Positions 39,086 to 47,360 of a stretch of 64,000 bases of DNA are shown here, in pieces. The translations under genes and the position numbers were made by a program. The number at the start of each line of letters is the position of its first letter. Position 1 is the first letter of the stretch. Source of the stretch: an uncultured Oscillospiraceae bacterium (GTDB lineage Bacteria > Bacillota > Clostridia > Oscillospirales > Acutalibacteraceae); contig UQZY01000005.1 in the NCBI GenBank assembly GCA_900545655.1, positions 1 through 64,000 of the forward strand, written 5' to 3'. The notes under the pieces are model-generated. The model searched no databases. It worked only from the letters and a program-made list of their open reading frames with translations, and was not told where the DNA came from.

Positions 39086-39087
39086 TT

Positions 39088-40833
39088 ATGAAAAGACTTT
39101 TACTTGGAAACGCTGCCGTGGCGGAGGCTATTGCAGACGCCGGATGCCGCCTTGTTTCAAGCTATCCGGGTACGCCGAGTACGGAGATAACGGAGTTTGC
39201 CGTAAAGCATGACTCTGTTTACTGTGAGTGGGCACCGAATGAAAAGGTTGCTCTTGAAACGGCAATAGGCGCGTCTATTGCCGGAGCACGTGCTTTCTGC
39301 GCTCAAAAGCATGTCGGGCTCAATGTTGCGGCAGACCCCATGTTCACTGTTTCATACACGGGTGTAAATGGCGGTCTTGTGATAGCCGTTGCCGATGACC
39401 CGGGTATGCATTCAAGTCAGAACGAGCAGGACTCAAGACACTATGCAAAGGGTGCAAAGATTCTTATGCTTGAGCCCTCGGACTCAGGTGAGTGCTATGA
39501 GTTTACAAAGCTTGCTTTTCGTCTTTCGGAAAAGTTTGATACACCTGTGCTTCTTCGTCTTACGACGAGGGTTTCTCACTCGAGCAGTCTGGTGGAAACG
39601 AAAAATGAGGGTGAGGTTGCTCTACTTGATTATGAAAAGAATCCCGGAAAGTATGTAATGATGCCCGCTATGGCAAAGAGCCGCCACGTAATTGTTGAAG
39701 AGAGATTCAAAGCGGAACGCGAGTATACGGAAACCGCCGAAATAAACAGAATTGAAAACGGCTCCGGTGAGATAAACGGTAAGAAAATAGGTGTTATCGC
39801 AGCCGGTGTAACATATCAGTACGCAAAAGAAGCACTTGGTGAAAGAGCATCGTATCTGAAGCTCGGTTGTGTTTATCCTCTCCCCGAAAAGCTCATAAAG
39901 GATTTTGCGGAAACGGTGGATGAGCTCTATGTGCTTGAACAGCTTGATCCTTATCTTGAAGAGCATTGTAAGAAACTGGGACTTAAGGTTCACGGTAAAG
40001 ACGAGTTTACGCTTCTCGGTGAATACTCTCAGGCTCTTATAAGAAAGGTTATACTCGGAGAGGAAGCACCTATGCTCAGCACGGATATTGAGATACCGGG
40101 CAGACCTCCCGTTCTCTGTGCCGGCTGTCCTCACAGGGGTCTTTATGCGGCTTTGAAGCAGCTTGACGTTTTTGTTTCGGGTGACATAGGCTGTTACACG
40201 CTCGGCGCACTTCCTCCTATTCAGATGATTGACACCTGTGTCTGCATGGGCGCGTCCGTAAGTTCTCTTCACGGAAGGAATAAGGTAAGACCTGAGGATG
40301 CAAAGAAATCCGTAGCTGTAATAGGTGATTCTACATTTATTCACTCCGGTATAACGGGGCTTATAAATATCGCATATAACCAAACTAATTCAAAAGTAAT
40401 AGTTCTCGATAACTCGATAACCGGTATGACCGGTCACCAGCAAAATCCCACAACCGGAAAGCGTATAAACGGCGACCCGACGACAGCGGTTGACCTTACG
40501 GCTCTTGCACATGCTGTCGGAATTGAAAGAGTAATTGTTGTAGATCCTTACAATATTCCGGAAACAAAAAAGGCTATTGAGGAAGAACTTGAGGTTGATG
40601 CACCGAGCCTTATCATCTCAAGGCGTCCGTGTGCGCTCCTTAAAGAGGTTAAGCACAATCCTCCGTTCAGCGTAGATACCGAAAGGTGTACGGGCTGTAA
40701 AGCATGTCTCAAAATCGGATGTCCCGCAATAAGCATAAAGGACGGAAAATCCGCCATAGACTTTACACAGTGCGTGGGCTGCGGTATGTGCAAGCCGTAT
40801 TGTAAGTTTGATGCCATAAAGGAGGGTAAGTGA
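39088..40833 (+). CDS. iorA: Indolepyruvate:ferredoxin oxidoreductase, alpha subunit
   Basis: 581-residue TPP and iron-sulfur enzyme subunit that, with IorB, oxidatively decarboxylates aryl pyruvates to arylacetyl-CoA while reducing ferredoxin. N-terminal pyrimidine-binding domain (SYPGTPSTEITEFA), C-terminal TPP site (GDIGCYTLG, GDSTFIHSGITGL), then two 4Fe-4S clusters (CTGCKACLKIGCP and CVGCGMCKPYC). The frame extends 15 codons upstream, but ATG at 39088 follows AGGAGG. The oxygen-sensitive chemistry points to an anaerobe. Typically used for aromatic amino-acid fermentation. Confidence 0.95.
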   Translation: MKRLLLGNAAVAEAIADAGCRLVSSYPGTPSTEITEFAVKHDSVYCEWAPNEKVALETAIGASIAGARAFCAQKHVGLNVAADPMFTVSYTGVNGGLVIAVADDPGMHSSQNEQDSRHYAKGAKILMLEPSDSGECYEFTKLAFRLSEKFDTPVLLRLTTRVSHSSSLVETKNEGEVALLDYEKNPGKYVMMPAMAKSRHVIVEERFKAEREYTETAEINRIENGSGEINGKKIGVIAAGVTYQYAKEALGERASYLKLGCVYPLPEKLIKDFAETVDELYVLEQLDPYLEEHCKKLGLKVHGKDEFTLLGEYSQALIRKVILGEEAPMLSTDIEIPGRPPVLCAGCPHRGLYAALKQLDVFVSGDIGCYTLGALPPIQMIDTCVCMGASVSSLHGRNKVRPEDAKKSVAVIGDSTFIHSGITGLINIAYNQTNSKVIVLDNSITGMTGHQQNPTTGKRINGDPTTAVDLTALAHAVGIERVIVVDPYNIPETKKAIEEELEVDAPSLIISRRPCALLKEVKHNPPFSVDTERCTGCKACLKIGCPAISIKDGKSAIDFTQCVGCGMCKPYCKFDAIKEGK

Positions 40834-40834
40834 T

Positions 40835-41413
40835 ATGTCTGTTAGAAGTATCATGATAGTAGGCGTAGGCGGACAGGGGACACTTCTGGCATCTCGTCTT
40901 CTCGGCAATGCGCTCATAAGAAAGGGCTACGATGTAAAAATCTCCGAGGTACACGGCATGTCACAGCGCGGAGGTTCTGTTGTGACCTATGTCAAATACG
41001 GAGATAAGGTTTCCTCCCCGATAATAGAAAAAGGTGAAGCGGATATCATTCTCTCCTTTGAGCAGCTTGAAGCGGCACGTTGGCTTCCTTATCTTAAGCC
41101 GTCGGGAAAGATGGTTGTGAATACACAGACTATCGACCCTATGCCGGTGGTTATCGGGGCCGCACGGTATCCGGGCGGAATAATCGAAAGTCTTAAAACA
41201 GCAGGTGCGGATGTTCTCGCAGTTGACGCTCTCAGAATGGCGCTTGAAGCCGGAACACCGAAGGCGGTCAATGTTGCGCTTATAGGTGTTATGGCACAGC
41301 ATACAGAGATACCGAAGGATGTCTGGACTGACACCATAAAGGAAACCGTTCCCGAAAAATTCCTTGAGCTCAACCTGAAGGCGTTTGAGCTTGGATACAA
41401 TTACGGTGAATAA
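40835..41413 (+). CDS. iorB: Indolepyruvate:ferredoxin oxidoreductase, beta subunit
   Basis: 192-residue gamma-type domain subunit of 2-oxoacid oxidoreductases: MIVGVGGQGTLLASRLLG start, EVHGMSQRGGSVVTYV, then conserved GYNYG end region. It completes the IorAB enzyme. ATG at 40835 is one base after the iorA stop and follows GGAGGG. The gene ends with a strong terminator at 41474-41503. Confidence 0.95.
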   Translation: MSVRSIMIVGVGGQGTLLASRLLGNALIRKGYDVKISEVHGMSQRGGSVVTYVKYGDKVSSPIIEKGEADIILSFEQLEAARWLPYLKPSGKMVVNTQTIDPMPVVIGAARYPGGIIESLKTAGADVLAVDALRMALEAGTPKAVNVALIGVMAQHTEIPKDVWTDTIKETVPEKFLELNLKAFELGYNYGE

Positions 41414-41759
41414 GGCTTCTGTCAGTGCCGGGGCAAGGATCGGAAAAAAGTTTTTCAGTTGAAAATAAAAAGAAAAGCAGCCCGCTTTTGCGGGCTGCTT
41501 TTTCATATTCGTTAAACGGATTTTCAATCCTGATGATTTCATCCGTGATTATGTCTTCTAAGTGAATCGGACTCAGGCTTACTCTGTTGCAAAGCTTTAC
41601 AACAGAGTTTACTTTGCTTTTGTGAATCGAAAGAGCCGGAACGGATTTTATGACCACAGGGTCTTCTCCGTCACGCACTGCTTCGATTCCGTAAATAAAA
41701 ATGTTTTTTCCGTTGCTATCGATAATCGTATCTGCCGTGAGTCTGTACAAAACTTTCAT
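41370..41759 (-). CDS. DUF6514-like small protein
   Basis: 129-residue ORF. The first 80 residues look like a real protein of the DUF6514 type: IYGIEAVRD followed by VKLCNRVSLSPIHLEDIITD, a pattern of a small beta strand pair and a His-Leu-Asp segment. The rest passes through the terminator hairpin and overlaps the end of iorB, an unlikely arrangement, so the C-terminal 45 residues may be an extension made by loss of an earlier stop. There is no strong ribosome site before the ATG at 41759. Function unknown. Confidence 0.5.
   Translation of the reverse strand: MKVLYRLTADTIIDSNGKNIFIYGIEAVRDGEDPVVIKSVPALSIHKSKVNSVVKLCNRVSLSPIHLEDIITDEIIRIENPFNEYEKAARKSGLLFFLFSTEKLFSDPCPGTDRSLIHRNCIQAQTPSG
41474..41503. 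terminator. Terminator after iorB
   Basis: Perfect 12-bp stem AAAGCAGCCCGC (41474-41485) / GCGGGCTGCTTT (41490-41501), TTTT loop, T-rich tail on plus and A-rich on the other side. Confidence 0.92.
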
Positions 41760-41945
41760 TTCTTAACTATCTTCTGAAAAGAATATGATCTCTGTAGCAC
41801 AAGTAGTATAATAACATACTTTAACAAAAATTTATAGTATAAAAACGTACAATTAGAAATAATTTACATATTTACCATAATAAATCTGCAAGAGCGAAAA
41901 GCTTTTGTGCAATATAACAAGGCGCTTTAAAGCATTAAAATATTA

Positions 41946-42659
41946 TCAGTCAAACAGGTTTATATTTTTACTTTTTTTGACAGTTTTATATACGGAAAGG
42001 GTGTTCTCCGAAATCGTTGCCAGAAACACCTCTGAAAGATCACTTATCTTTTGCTCACGGAGCTTTTTTATAAGCCAATCGTCGTTTTTGCCGGATAGTT
42101 TTAAGTTCTCGGACATGATATGTCCGTCAAGAATCACGCATGGAATGATTTTCTCGGCGACGGGGACAAGGTTGTTATCGCTTGGAACCATTGGACGGAA
42201 TTCCGACTTCTGCAGCACGCTCAGCGTACCGTTCGGTTCGAGTATCACATTTTGAAGCTGAGATATATCAAAAAAGCCCTTTACGCGGAGCATGCTGAGA
42301 AAATCATTTATATCCATGCGAGCCTTCTTGAAGTTGTCCCTGTAAAACATACCGTCCTCAAAGAGAAGAATGGTTCTTCCGGTGATGATTTTTCTGAAAA
42401 ATACAGATTTGTTTGTAAGCACGGCAAAAACGATACTGATAAGCGCGTATACGGTCATCGCAACCAGAGGCTTTACAACGCTGTCCTCAGTCTCAACGGC
42501 CATTTCCGCACTTATCGACCCTACTGAGATACCGATGATATAATCAAACATATTCATTTGTGATATCTGCTTGTTTCCCATTATCTTTGTAAGGACAAAT
42601 AAGAACAAGACGGATACCGCACTTAACCAAATGACGTGAAAGATTTCTCCGCTATTCAT
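41946..42659 (-). CDS. DUF421 (YetF-like) membrane protein
   Basis: 237-residue protein: three membrane helices in the first 95 residues, then a cytoplasmic DUF421 domain with GRTILLFEDGMFYRDNFKKA and the LRVKGFFDISQLQNVILEPN pattern. Family role is not established; in Bacillus, YetF-like proteins are linked to spore or envelope functions. A GTG at 42668 is in frame, but ATG at 42659 follows GAGGTGA and is preferred. It is flanked by 180 bp without genes upstream of the DUF6514-like ORF. Confidence 0.85.
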   Translation of the reverse strand: MNSGEIFHVIWLSAVSVLFLFVLTKIMGNKQISQMNMFDYIIGISVGSISAEMAVETEDSVVKPLVAMTVYALISIVFAVLTNKSVFFRKIITGRTILLFEDGMFYRDNFKKARMDINDFLSMLRVKGFFDISQLQNVILEPNGTLSVLQKSEFRPMVPSDNNLVPVAEKIIPCVILDGHIMSENLKLSGKNDDWLIKKLREQKISDLSEVFLATISENTLSVYKTVKKSKNINLFD

Positions 42660-42819
42660 AAAAATCACCTCGTTTTTAGTGTAACCAAAAGCCTTGCTTT
42701 AACAATTAATAAAACAATCAAAAAAACTATTTCCTTTTTTATAGAAAATATGTATAATATGTTTGTACAATTACATTTTATTTTATGAAAATCTCACAAA
42801 AATTCCGGAGGGATTAAAA

Positions 42820-45342
42820 ATGAAACGATTTACAAGAAGAATTTTCAGTGTTTTGCTTGTGCTTGCACTCCTTTTTACGCTTGCACCCATAACGCTGATA
42901 AGCGCAAGTGCAGAGGGGGAAGCAGGTAATACCGGTGAAAAGCCGTCAGAACCAAAGCCTGATACTATAACTCTGTATGTGACAAAGGTTGTTACTGAGG
43001 CAGTAACCGATCCGGAATCCGGAGAAATAATCACCCCGGCCGTTACGGAGGAGGTTAAAGAGGTTATAGAGGATAAGACTAAAGTCCAGTCAGGCGCCGG
43101 GTGGTCATGGACACCTGAAGTGAAGGAAGGTGAAACTACAACACCCGGATACCTTACGCTGGAGAACTTCAACGGTACATACATTGAGTCTGACCAATCA
43201 CTTGACATCAAGCTTAAGGGTAAAAACACAATCACAGGCAAATCCTTTGAGGAAGCTCTGCCTGCTGAAGAGGGCGCAGAACCGAAAACCGTTACAACTG
43301 TTTACGGTATACGTCTTAAAACCGGAGTGTTGACGATTGATAAAACGGAATCATCCACAGAAGATGTTCTTACGATAGACCTCGGAACAGTTTCAAATAA
43401 AGCGTACGGTGTTTATCTGGATGCTTTGGCTGTCTTTTCCGGAGTCAGCATAAGAGGCGGTACGGTAAATATTTCGGGAACACAGGTTTCCGATGAAAAT
43501 CTTTGTGCCTTTGGAGTTAAACTGGGACGTATCAATGTTACTGAAGATTCCAATCTCAATGTAACAATGAGTAAAACCGGACAACTTAAAGAAAATGATA
43601 AAATAAATGTGGTGACCGGAAGAGCATATGCCCTGGTGGCTGATACATCCGGTAACATAAATATTGACTGTTCGGATTTTCCGGACGCTACAACACTTGT
43701 ATCTCTGTTTACGGTTGAACGTGGTTTTTCGGGTACCGCAACCTTAAAGGCTCCTTCCGGAGAGGGAAAAGAGAATGCCAAAATAGGTGGCTTGGATACT
43801 TTCAGACCGGAGGCAACGGGAACGGTAACCTTTGTGGGAAAGATTGAGTTTGTATCTTCAATATTTACCGGGAACAACTATCTCAATAATTTTGAGGTTA
43901 CGGCACCGTCTGAATATTTGTTCAAAAGTTCAGAAGGCGGAGACTACGTGATGTTCAATCCCGTAACAGGCGAGGCGGTTACCGCGACTACGATAAGCTT
44001 TGCTGACGGAGAGGAAAAGGATCTTGCTCTTAACCCTTCCGCAACATTTGATATTCCCGAGGGTAAGTACGGTGAGGCTATCACACCGATAAGTCTTATA
44101 ACCGCCGTTAAGCCCGGTACCGGAAACGGCTCGTATACCTTCACTCTCAAGGAAGGAAGCAAGCTCCCATCAGGTCTTTCACTTTCACGCTCAGGCAATA
44201 TAACCGGAAAATATACTTCGGAATATGAAACGGGAGAGGCAACTGTTGCCGTTATTTCAAACGGAAAAATACAGGAGCTTAAGGTGAACTACGGTAAGGT
44301 TACAGTAAACAATCCTGTAACAGAGGTTAAGGTTTCTGCGGTTGAAGAATTACCTGAAAAATCAGATGTCGGAGATGAAATCACATTTAAGGCAGTTGTT
44401 AATCCGGACAACGCAGATATAAAGACTGTAAAATGGTCAACCACAAACGATAAGGTTCTTGAACTTAAGTCAACCTCTGATAAGGATAACACGGCCACCT
44501 TCGAGGTTATAGGTGAAGGAACTGTCGAGGTTATCGCCACCTCTACTCAAGGCGCTGTGTCAAGTGAACCTGTAGAAATCACGGCAATTGATTCAGGCTT
44601 CTATATCATTCTTGATGAAGAGACTGATACAAACTATCTCACCCAATTCGGAGAAAAATATACCGGCCATGAAGGCTGGATTAAGCTGGAAGGCGACGAT
44701 TATTATATCAATAACGAGGGTGCACTTCTCAGCGGATGGCAGAAGATAGACGGTAAGTGGTATTACTTCTATCATGATGAGAGTGATATCATGGTTACCG
44801 GTTGGTTTGAGATAGACGGCAGTCACTATTACTTCTCTCAATGGGGAAAAATGGTTACCGGTTGGGAACAAATTAACGGAAACTGGTATTACTTCAATCA
44901 GTGGGGAAAGATGGTTAACGGATGGAATCAGATAAACAACAGGTGGTACTACTTTAACCAGTGGGGAAAGATGGTCAAAGGCTGGGCACAAATAAGTAAC
45001 AAGTGGTATTACTTCAATAATAACGGCGCTATGGTTAAAGGCTGGGCTGCTATAAGCGGTAAATGGTACTATTTCAATAACAGTGGTGCAATGGTAACCG
45101 GTTGGGCTTCTGTAAGCGGAAAGTGGTACTATTTCAATAACAGCGGTGCAATGGTAACCGGTTGGGCTGCTATAAGCGGCAAGTGGTATTACTTCAACGG
45201 CAGCGGTGCTATGGTTACAGGCTGGCAGCAAATAGGCGGCAAGTGGTATTACTTTAACAACAGTGGCGTCATGCTTACAGGCACGCAGAGAATAAACGGA
45301 AGAATATACAGATTCAATTCAAGCGGAGCTTGGATAGCATAA
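42820..45342 (+). CDS. Secreted choline-binding repeat protein with Ig-like domains
   Basis: 840-residue exported protein. Signal peptide about residues 1-31 (hydrophobic core, then ISASAEG). The first 400 residues are Thr/Val-rich beta structure of unrecognised type. A putative-Ig segment (KPGTGNGSYTFTLKEGS) follows, then a bacterial Ig-like domain (WSTTNDKVLELKS, EGTVEVIATS). The end has eleven roughly 20-residue repeats with the aromatic box GKWYYFNNSGAMVTGW, which in pneumococcal proteins binds choline on teichoic acid. No catalytic domain is visible, so it is probably an adhesin or structural protein. ATG at 42820 follows CCGGAGGG. It sits just upstream of a second choline-binding protein and the lic genes. 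Confidence 0.88.
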   Translation: MKRFTRRIFSVLLVLALLFTLAPITLISASAEGEAGNTGEKPSEPKPDTITLYVTKVVTEAVTDPESGEIITPAVTEEVKEVIEDKTKVQSGAGWSWTPEVKEGETTTPGYLTLENFNGTYIESDQSLDIKLKGKNTITGKSFEEALPAEEGAEPKTVTTVYGIRLKTGVLTIDKTESSTEDVLTIDLGTVSNKAYGVYLDALAVFSGVSIRGGTVNISGTQVSDENLCAFGVKLGRINVTEDSNLNVTMSKTGQLKENDKINVVTGRAYALVADTSGNINIDCSDFPDATTLVSLFTVERGFSGTATLKAPSGEGKENAKIGGLDTFRPEATGTVTFVGKIEFVSSIFTGNNYLNNFEVTAPSEYLFKSSEGGDYVMFNPVTGEAVTATTISFADGEEKDLALNPSATFDIPEGKYGEAITPISLITAVKPGTGNGSYTFTLKEGSKLPSGLSLSRSGNITGKYTSEYETGEATVAVISNGKIQELKVNYGKVTVNNPVTEVKVSAVEELPEKSDVGDEITFKAVVNPDNADIKTVKWSTTNDKVLELKSTSDKDNTATFEVIGEGTVEVIATSTQGAVSSEPVEITAIDSGFYIILDEETDTNYLTQFGEKYTGHEGWIKLEGDDYYINNEGALLSGWQKIDGKWYYFYHDESDIMVTGWFEIDGSHYYFSQWGKMVTGWEQINGNWYYFNQWGKMVNGWNQINNRWYYFNQWGKMVKGWAQISNKWYYFNNNGAMVKGWAAISGKWYYFNNSGAMVTGWASVSGKWYYFNNSGAMVTGWAAISGKWYYFNGSGAMVTGWQQIGGKWYYFNNSGVMLTGTQRINGRIYRFNSSGAWIA
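44674..45339 (+). repeat. Choline-binding repeat array (11 units)
   Basis: Sixty-base tandem units encoding the GW...WYYF pattern. Units 7 to 9 are nearly identical at the DNA level, pointing to recent duplication or homogenisation; the last unit is divergent (IYRFNSSGAWIA), the usual cap. Confidence 0.9.
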
Positions 45343-45350
45343 ATATTTTT

Positions 45351-45383
45351 GGGGCTCGTAGCTTTATGCACGGGCCCCTGTTT
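45351..45383 (+). terminator. Hairpin between the two choline-binding genes
   Basis: GGGGCTCGT (45351-45359) / ACGGGCCCC (45370-45378) with one G-T pair, then TGTTTT. Confidence 0.65.
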
Positions 45384-45403
45384 TAAAAAGAACGGAGGGC
45401 TTA

Positions 45404-47188
45404 ATGAAAAAATATAAAGGTATCATCGCATTAGTTCTTTCACTTTTGGCTGCAGTATACATCGTCCCTTATGCGAGTGCGGCGGAGAAAAAAACAACTA
45501 CATACGCAAATCTTATCGTTTTTGTTGATTTTGCAGATACGACTCATGTTCACGAGGGTCAGACGCTTGCAAAATGTTATGCTACTGACCCGAGTGATAC
45601 CTTGAGATTTTTTAACGGAACACCGCAGGATCAAAGAGGAATGAAGCCTTATTACGAGAGAATTTCCTATGGTCAAATATCCGTGAACAACATAATGCCG
45701 CAATATGACGGAACAAAAATAACTCCGTTGGTTCTGGAGGCCGGCACGCTTTCCTATACCTCGGGACCGCTCGGCAGCTTTGATGAATATATCATTCAGG
45801 ATGTTCTTGTTTGGCTTAAGAAGCAAAATCTTTCGGCGTATAATCTCGATGGAAATAACGATGGATTTCTGGACAATCTAACTCTTGTTCTTCCTTACGA
45901 ATACGGAAATTTTCACACAAATATACGCGGACATAAGTCGACATGGTCGGGAACGGATGTTGTCGGCAATGTACGTGTAGGCTCGTACAATGTAATTCCC
46001 GAACAGAATTTCTATTTTTCTTTGGGCGAATCGGGACTTGTTATTCATGAGTTTATGCACACATTGGGAGCGCCGGATTTGTATCCTAACAGTGATCCGG
46101 AAAACAAGTTGCCGGTAAGCTATTGGGATATGATGGCTGCGGCAAGCACGTTCGTTCAATATCCGCTTGCATACACGCGCTCCCGTTATCTTGGGATATT
46201 TGACATTCCCGAAGTTATGACGGACAAAGATGATTATACGATTTACGCGGCATCCTCCGCTACATATGAAACCAGAAACAATCAAGCTGTGATTCTTAGA
46301 ACCGATTATTCCGACAAGGAGTTTTTCGTAATCGAATACAGGATAAAAAATGAAAAGATAGGTGACTATTACGGTTATGAAAGAAAAATTCCCGGAACCG
46401 GACTGGTTATTTATCGCGTCAACACGGAAGCGGTAACAAACATCACGGGTGAGCCGTATCTTATCTATATCTTCAGAGAGAACAACAATATCAACCAATC
46501 CTTTTATTCGGCGGAGTCCGGAAGAGGTTCCTTTTCGGGTTTAACTTATTCAGACGGAACTAACAGCGGTATAACGATAAATGATATTTCCGCAGCCGGC
46601 GGAGATACGATTTCATTTGACATAACCTTTAAAAAACCTACCGAGGAATGGAAGTCCGAAAACGGAAGCTGGTATTACTATGACAAAAACGGAAACAAGG
46701 TCTTCGGTTGGCAGCTCATAAACGAAAAATGGTATCATTTCGGAGAGGGCGGCGTTATGACAACAGGTTGGCTTTTTGATAACGGCAAATGGTACCACAT
46801 GAATAAATGGGGTGCAATGGTTACCGGATGGGCGCAGATAAATGGCAAGTGGTACTACATGAACTCAAACGGAGCTATGCTCACAGATTGGCAGCAGATA
46901 AACGGAAAATGGTACTACTTCAACACAAGCGGTGCAATGGTAACCGGTTGGGCACAGATAAATGGCAAGTGGTACTACATGAACTCAAACGGAGCTATGA
47001 TCACGGACTGGCAGTCGATAGGTGGAAAGTGGTACTACTTTAACTCAAACGGAGCTATGATCACGGACTGGCAGCAGATAAGCGGTAAGTGGTACTACTT
47101 CAACAGTAGTGGAGCAATGCTTACAGGCACACAGAAAATAAACGGAAAATACTATCGTTTTAATTCAAGCGGTGTGTGGATTGCTTAA
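45404..47188 (+). CDS. M6-type metalloprotease with choline-binding repeats
   Basis: 594-residue secreted protein. Signal peptide about residues 1-27 (ending YASAAEK). The catalytic domain, residues 30-410, carries HEFMHTLGAPDLY at residue 215, an HExxHxxGxxD zinc motif as in immune-inhibitor-A-like M6 proteases, and SYWDMMA further on. Nine choline-binding repeats follow from residue 415 and should hold the enzyme on a phosphocholine-bearing surface. ATG at 45404 follows ACGGAGGG. Substrate unknown; host or bacterial surface proteins are possible. It is 61 bp after a similar protein, and both share the final repeat cap. Confidence 0.88.
   Translation: MKKYKGIIALVLSLLAAVYIVPYASAAEKKTTTYANLIVFVDFADTTHVHEGQTLAKCYATDPSDTLRFFNGTPQDQRGMKPYYERISYGQISVNNIMPQYDGTKITPLVLEAGTLSYTSGPLGSFDEYIIQDVLVWLKKQNLSAYNLDGNNDGFLDNLTLVLPYEYGNFHTNIRGHKSTWSGTDVVGNVRVGSYNVIPEQNFYFSLGESGLVIHEFMHTLGAPDLYPNSDPENKLPVSYWDMMAAASTFVQYPLAYTRSRYLGIFDIPEVMTDKDDYTIYAASSATYETRNNQAVILRTDYSDKEFFVIEYRIKNEKIGDYYGYERKIPGTGLVIYRVNTEAVTNITGEPYLIYIFRENNNINQSFYSAESGRGSFSGLTYSDGTNSGITINDISAAGGDTISFDITFKKPTEEWKSENGSWYYYDKNGNKVFGWQLINEKWYHFGEGGVMTTGWLFDNGKWYHMNKWGAMVTGWAQINGKWYYMNSNGAMLTDWQQINGKWYYFNTSGAMVTGWAQINGKWYYMNSNGAMITDWQSIGGKWYYFNSNGAMITDWQQISGKWYYFNSSGAMLTGTQKINGKYYRFNSSGVWIA
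46646..47185 (+). repeat. Choline-binding repeat array (9 units)
   Basis: Sixty-base units with the WYY aromatic box; several units (around 46820-47060) are near identical, such as GWAQINGKWYYMNSNGAM. The same cap unit as in the upstream gene closes the array. Confidence 0.88.
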
Positions 47189-47223
47189 ATCCTTTGACTT
47201 ATAAGATGTAAAATAAAACGACG

Positions 47224-47262
47224 GCAGCCGGAGAACTTAGATGGGTTCTCCGGTTGCTTTTT
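47224..47262 (+). terminator. Terminator after the M6 protease gene
   Basis: GCAGCCGGAGAAC (47224-47236) / GTTCTCCGGTTGC (47245-47257), one G-T pair, then TTTTT. Confidence 0.88.
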
Positions 47263-47292
47263 ACAGATATTTTCCGATTTTATTATTTTGAT

Positions 47293-47321
47293 TTGACAAA
47301 TTTACTGTTCACGTATATAAT
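47293..47321 (+). promoter_or_regulatory. Consensus promoter of the lic operon
   Basis: TTGACA (47293-47298), 17-bp spacer, TATAAT (47316-47321): both hexamers match the sigma-A consensus exactly. It lies 40 bp before the start of the fused protein with the N-terminal winged helix, which could bind here. Confidence 0.88.
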
Positions 47322-47360
47322 GGCATTGTATGTTCACGAAATTAAGAACGAAGGTGAAAC

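Noticed and set aside
46807..47043. Second frame ORF across the choline-binding repeats
   Set aside because: It repeats only because the underlying 60-bp units repeat; the WYY-box frame is the real one.
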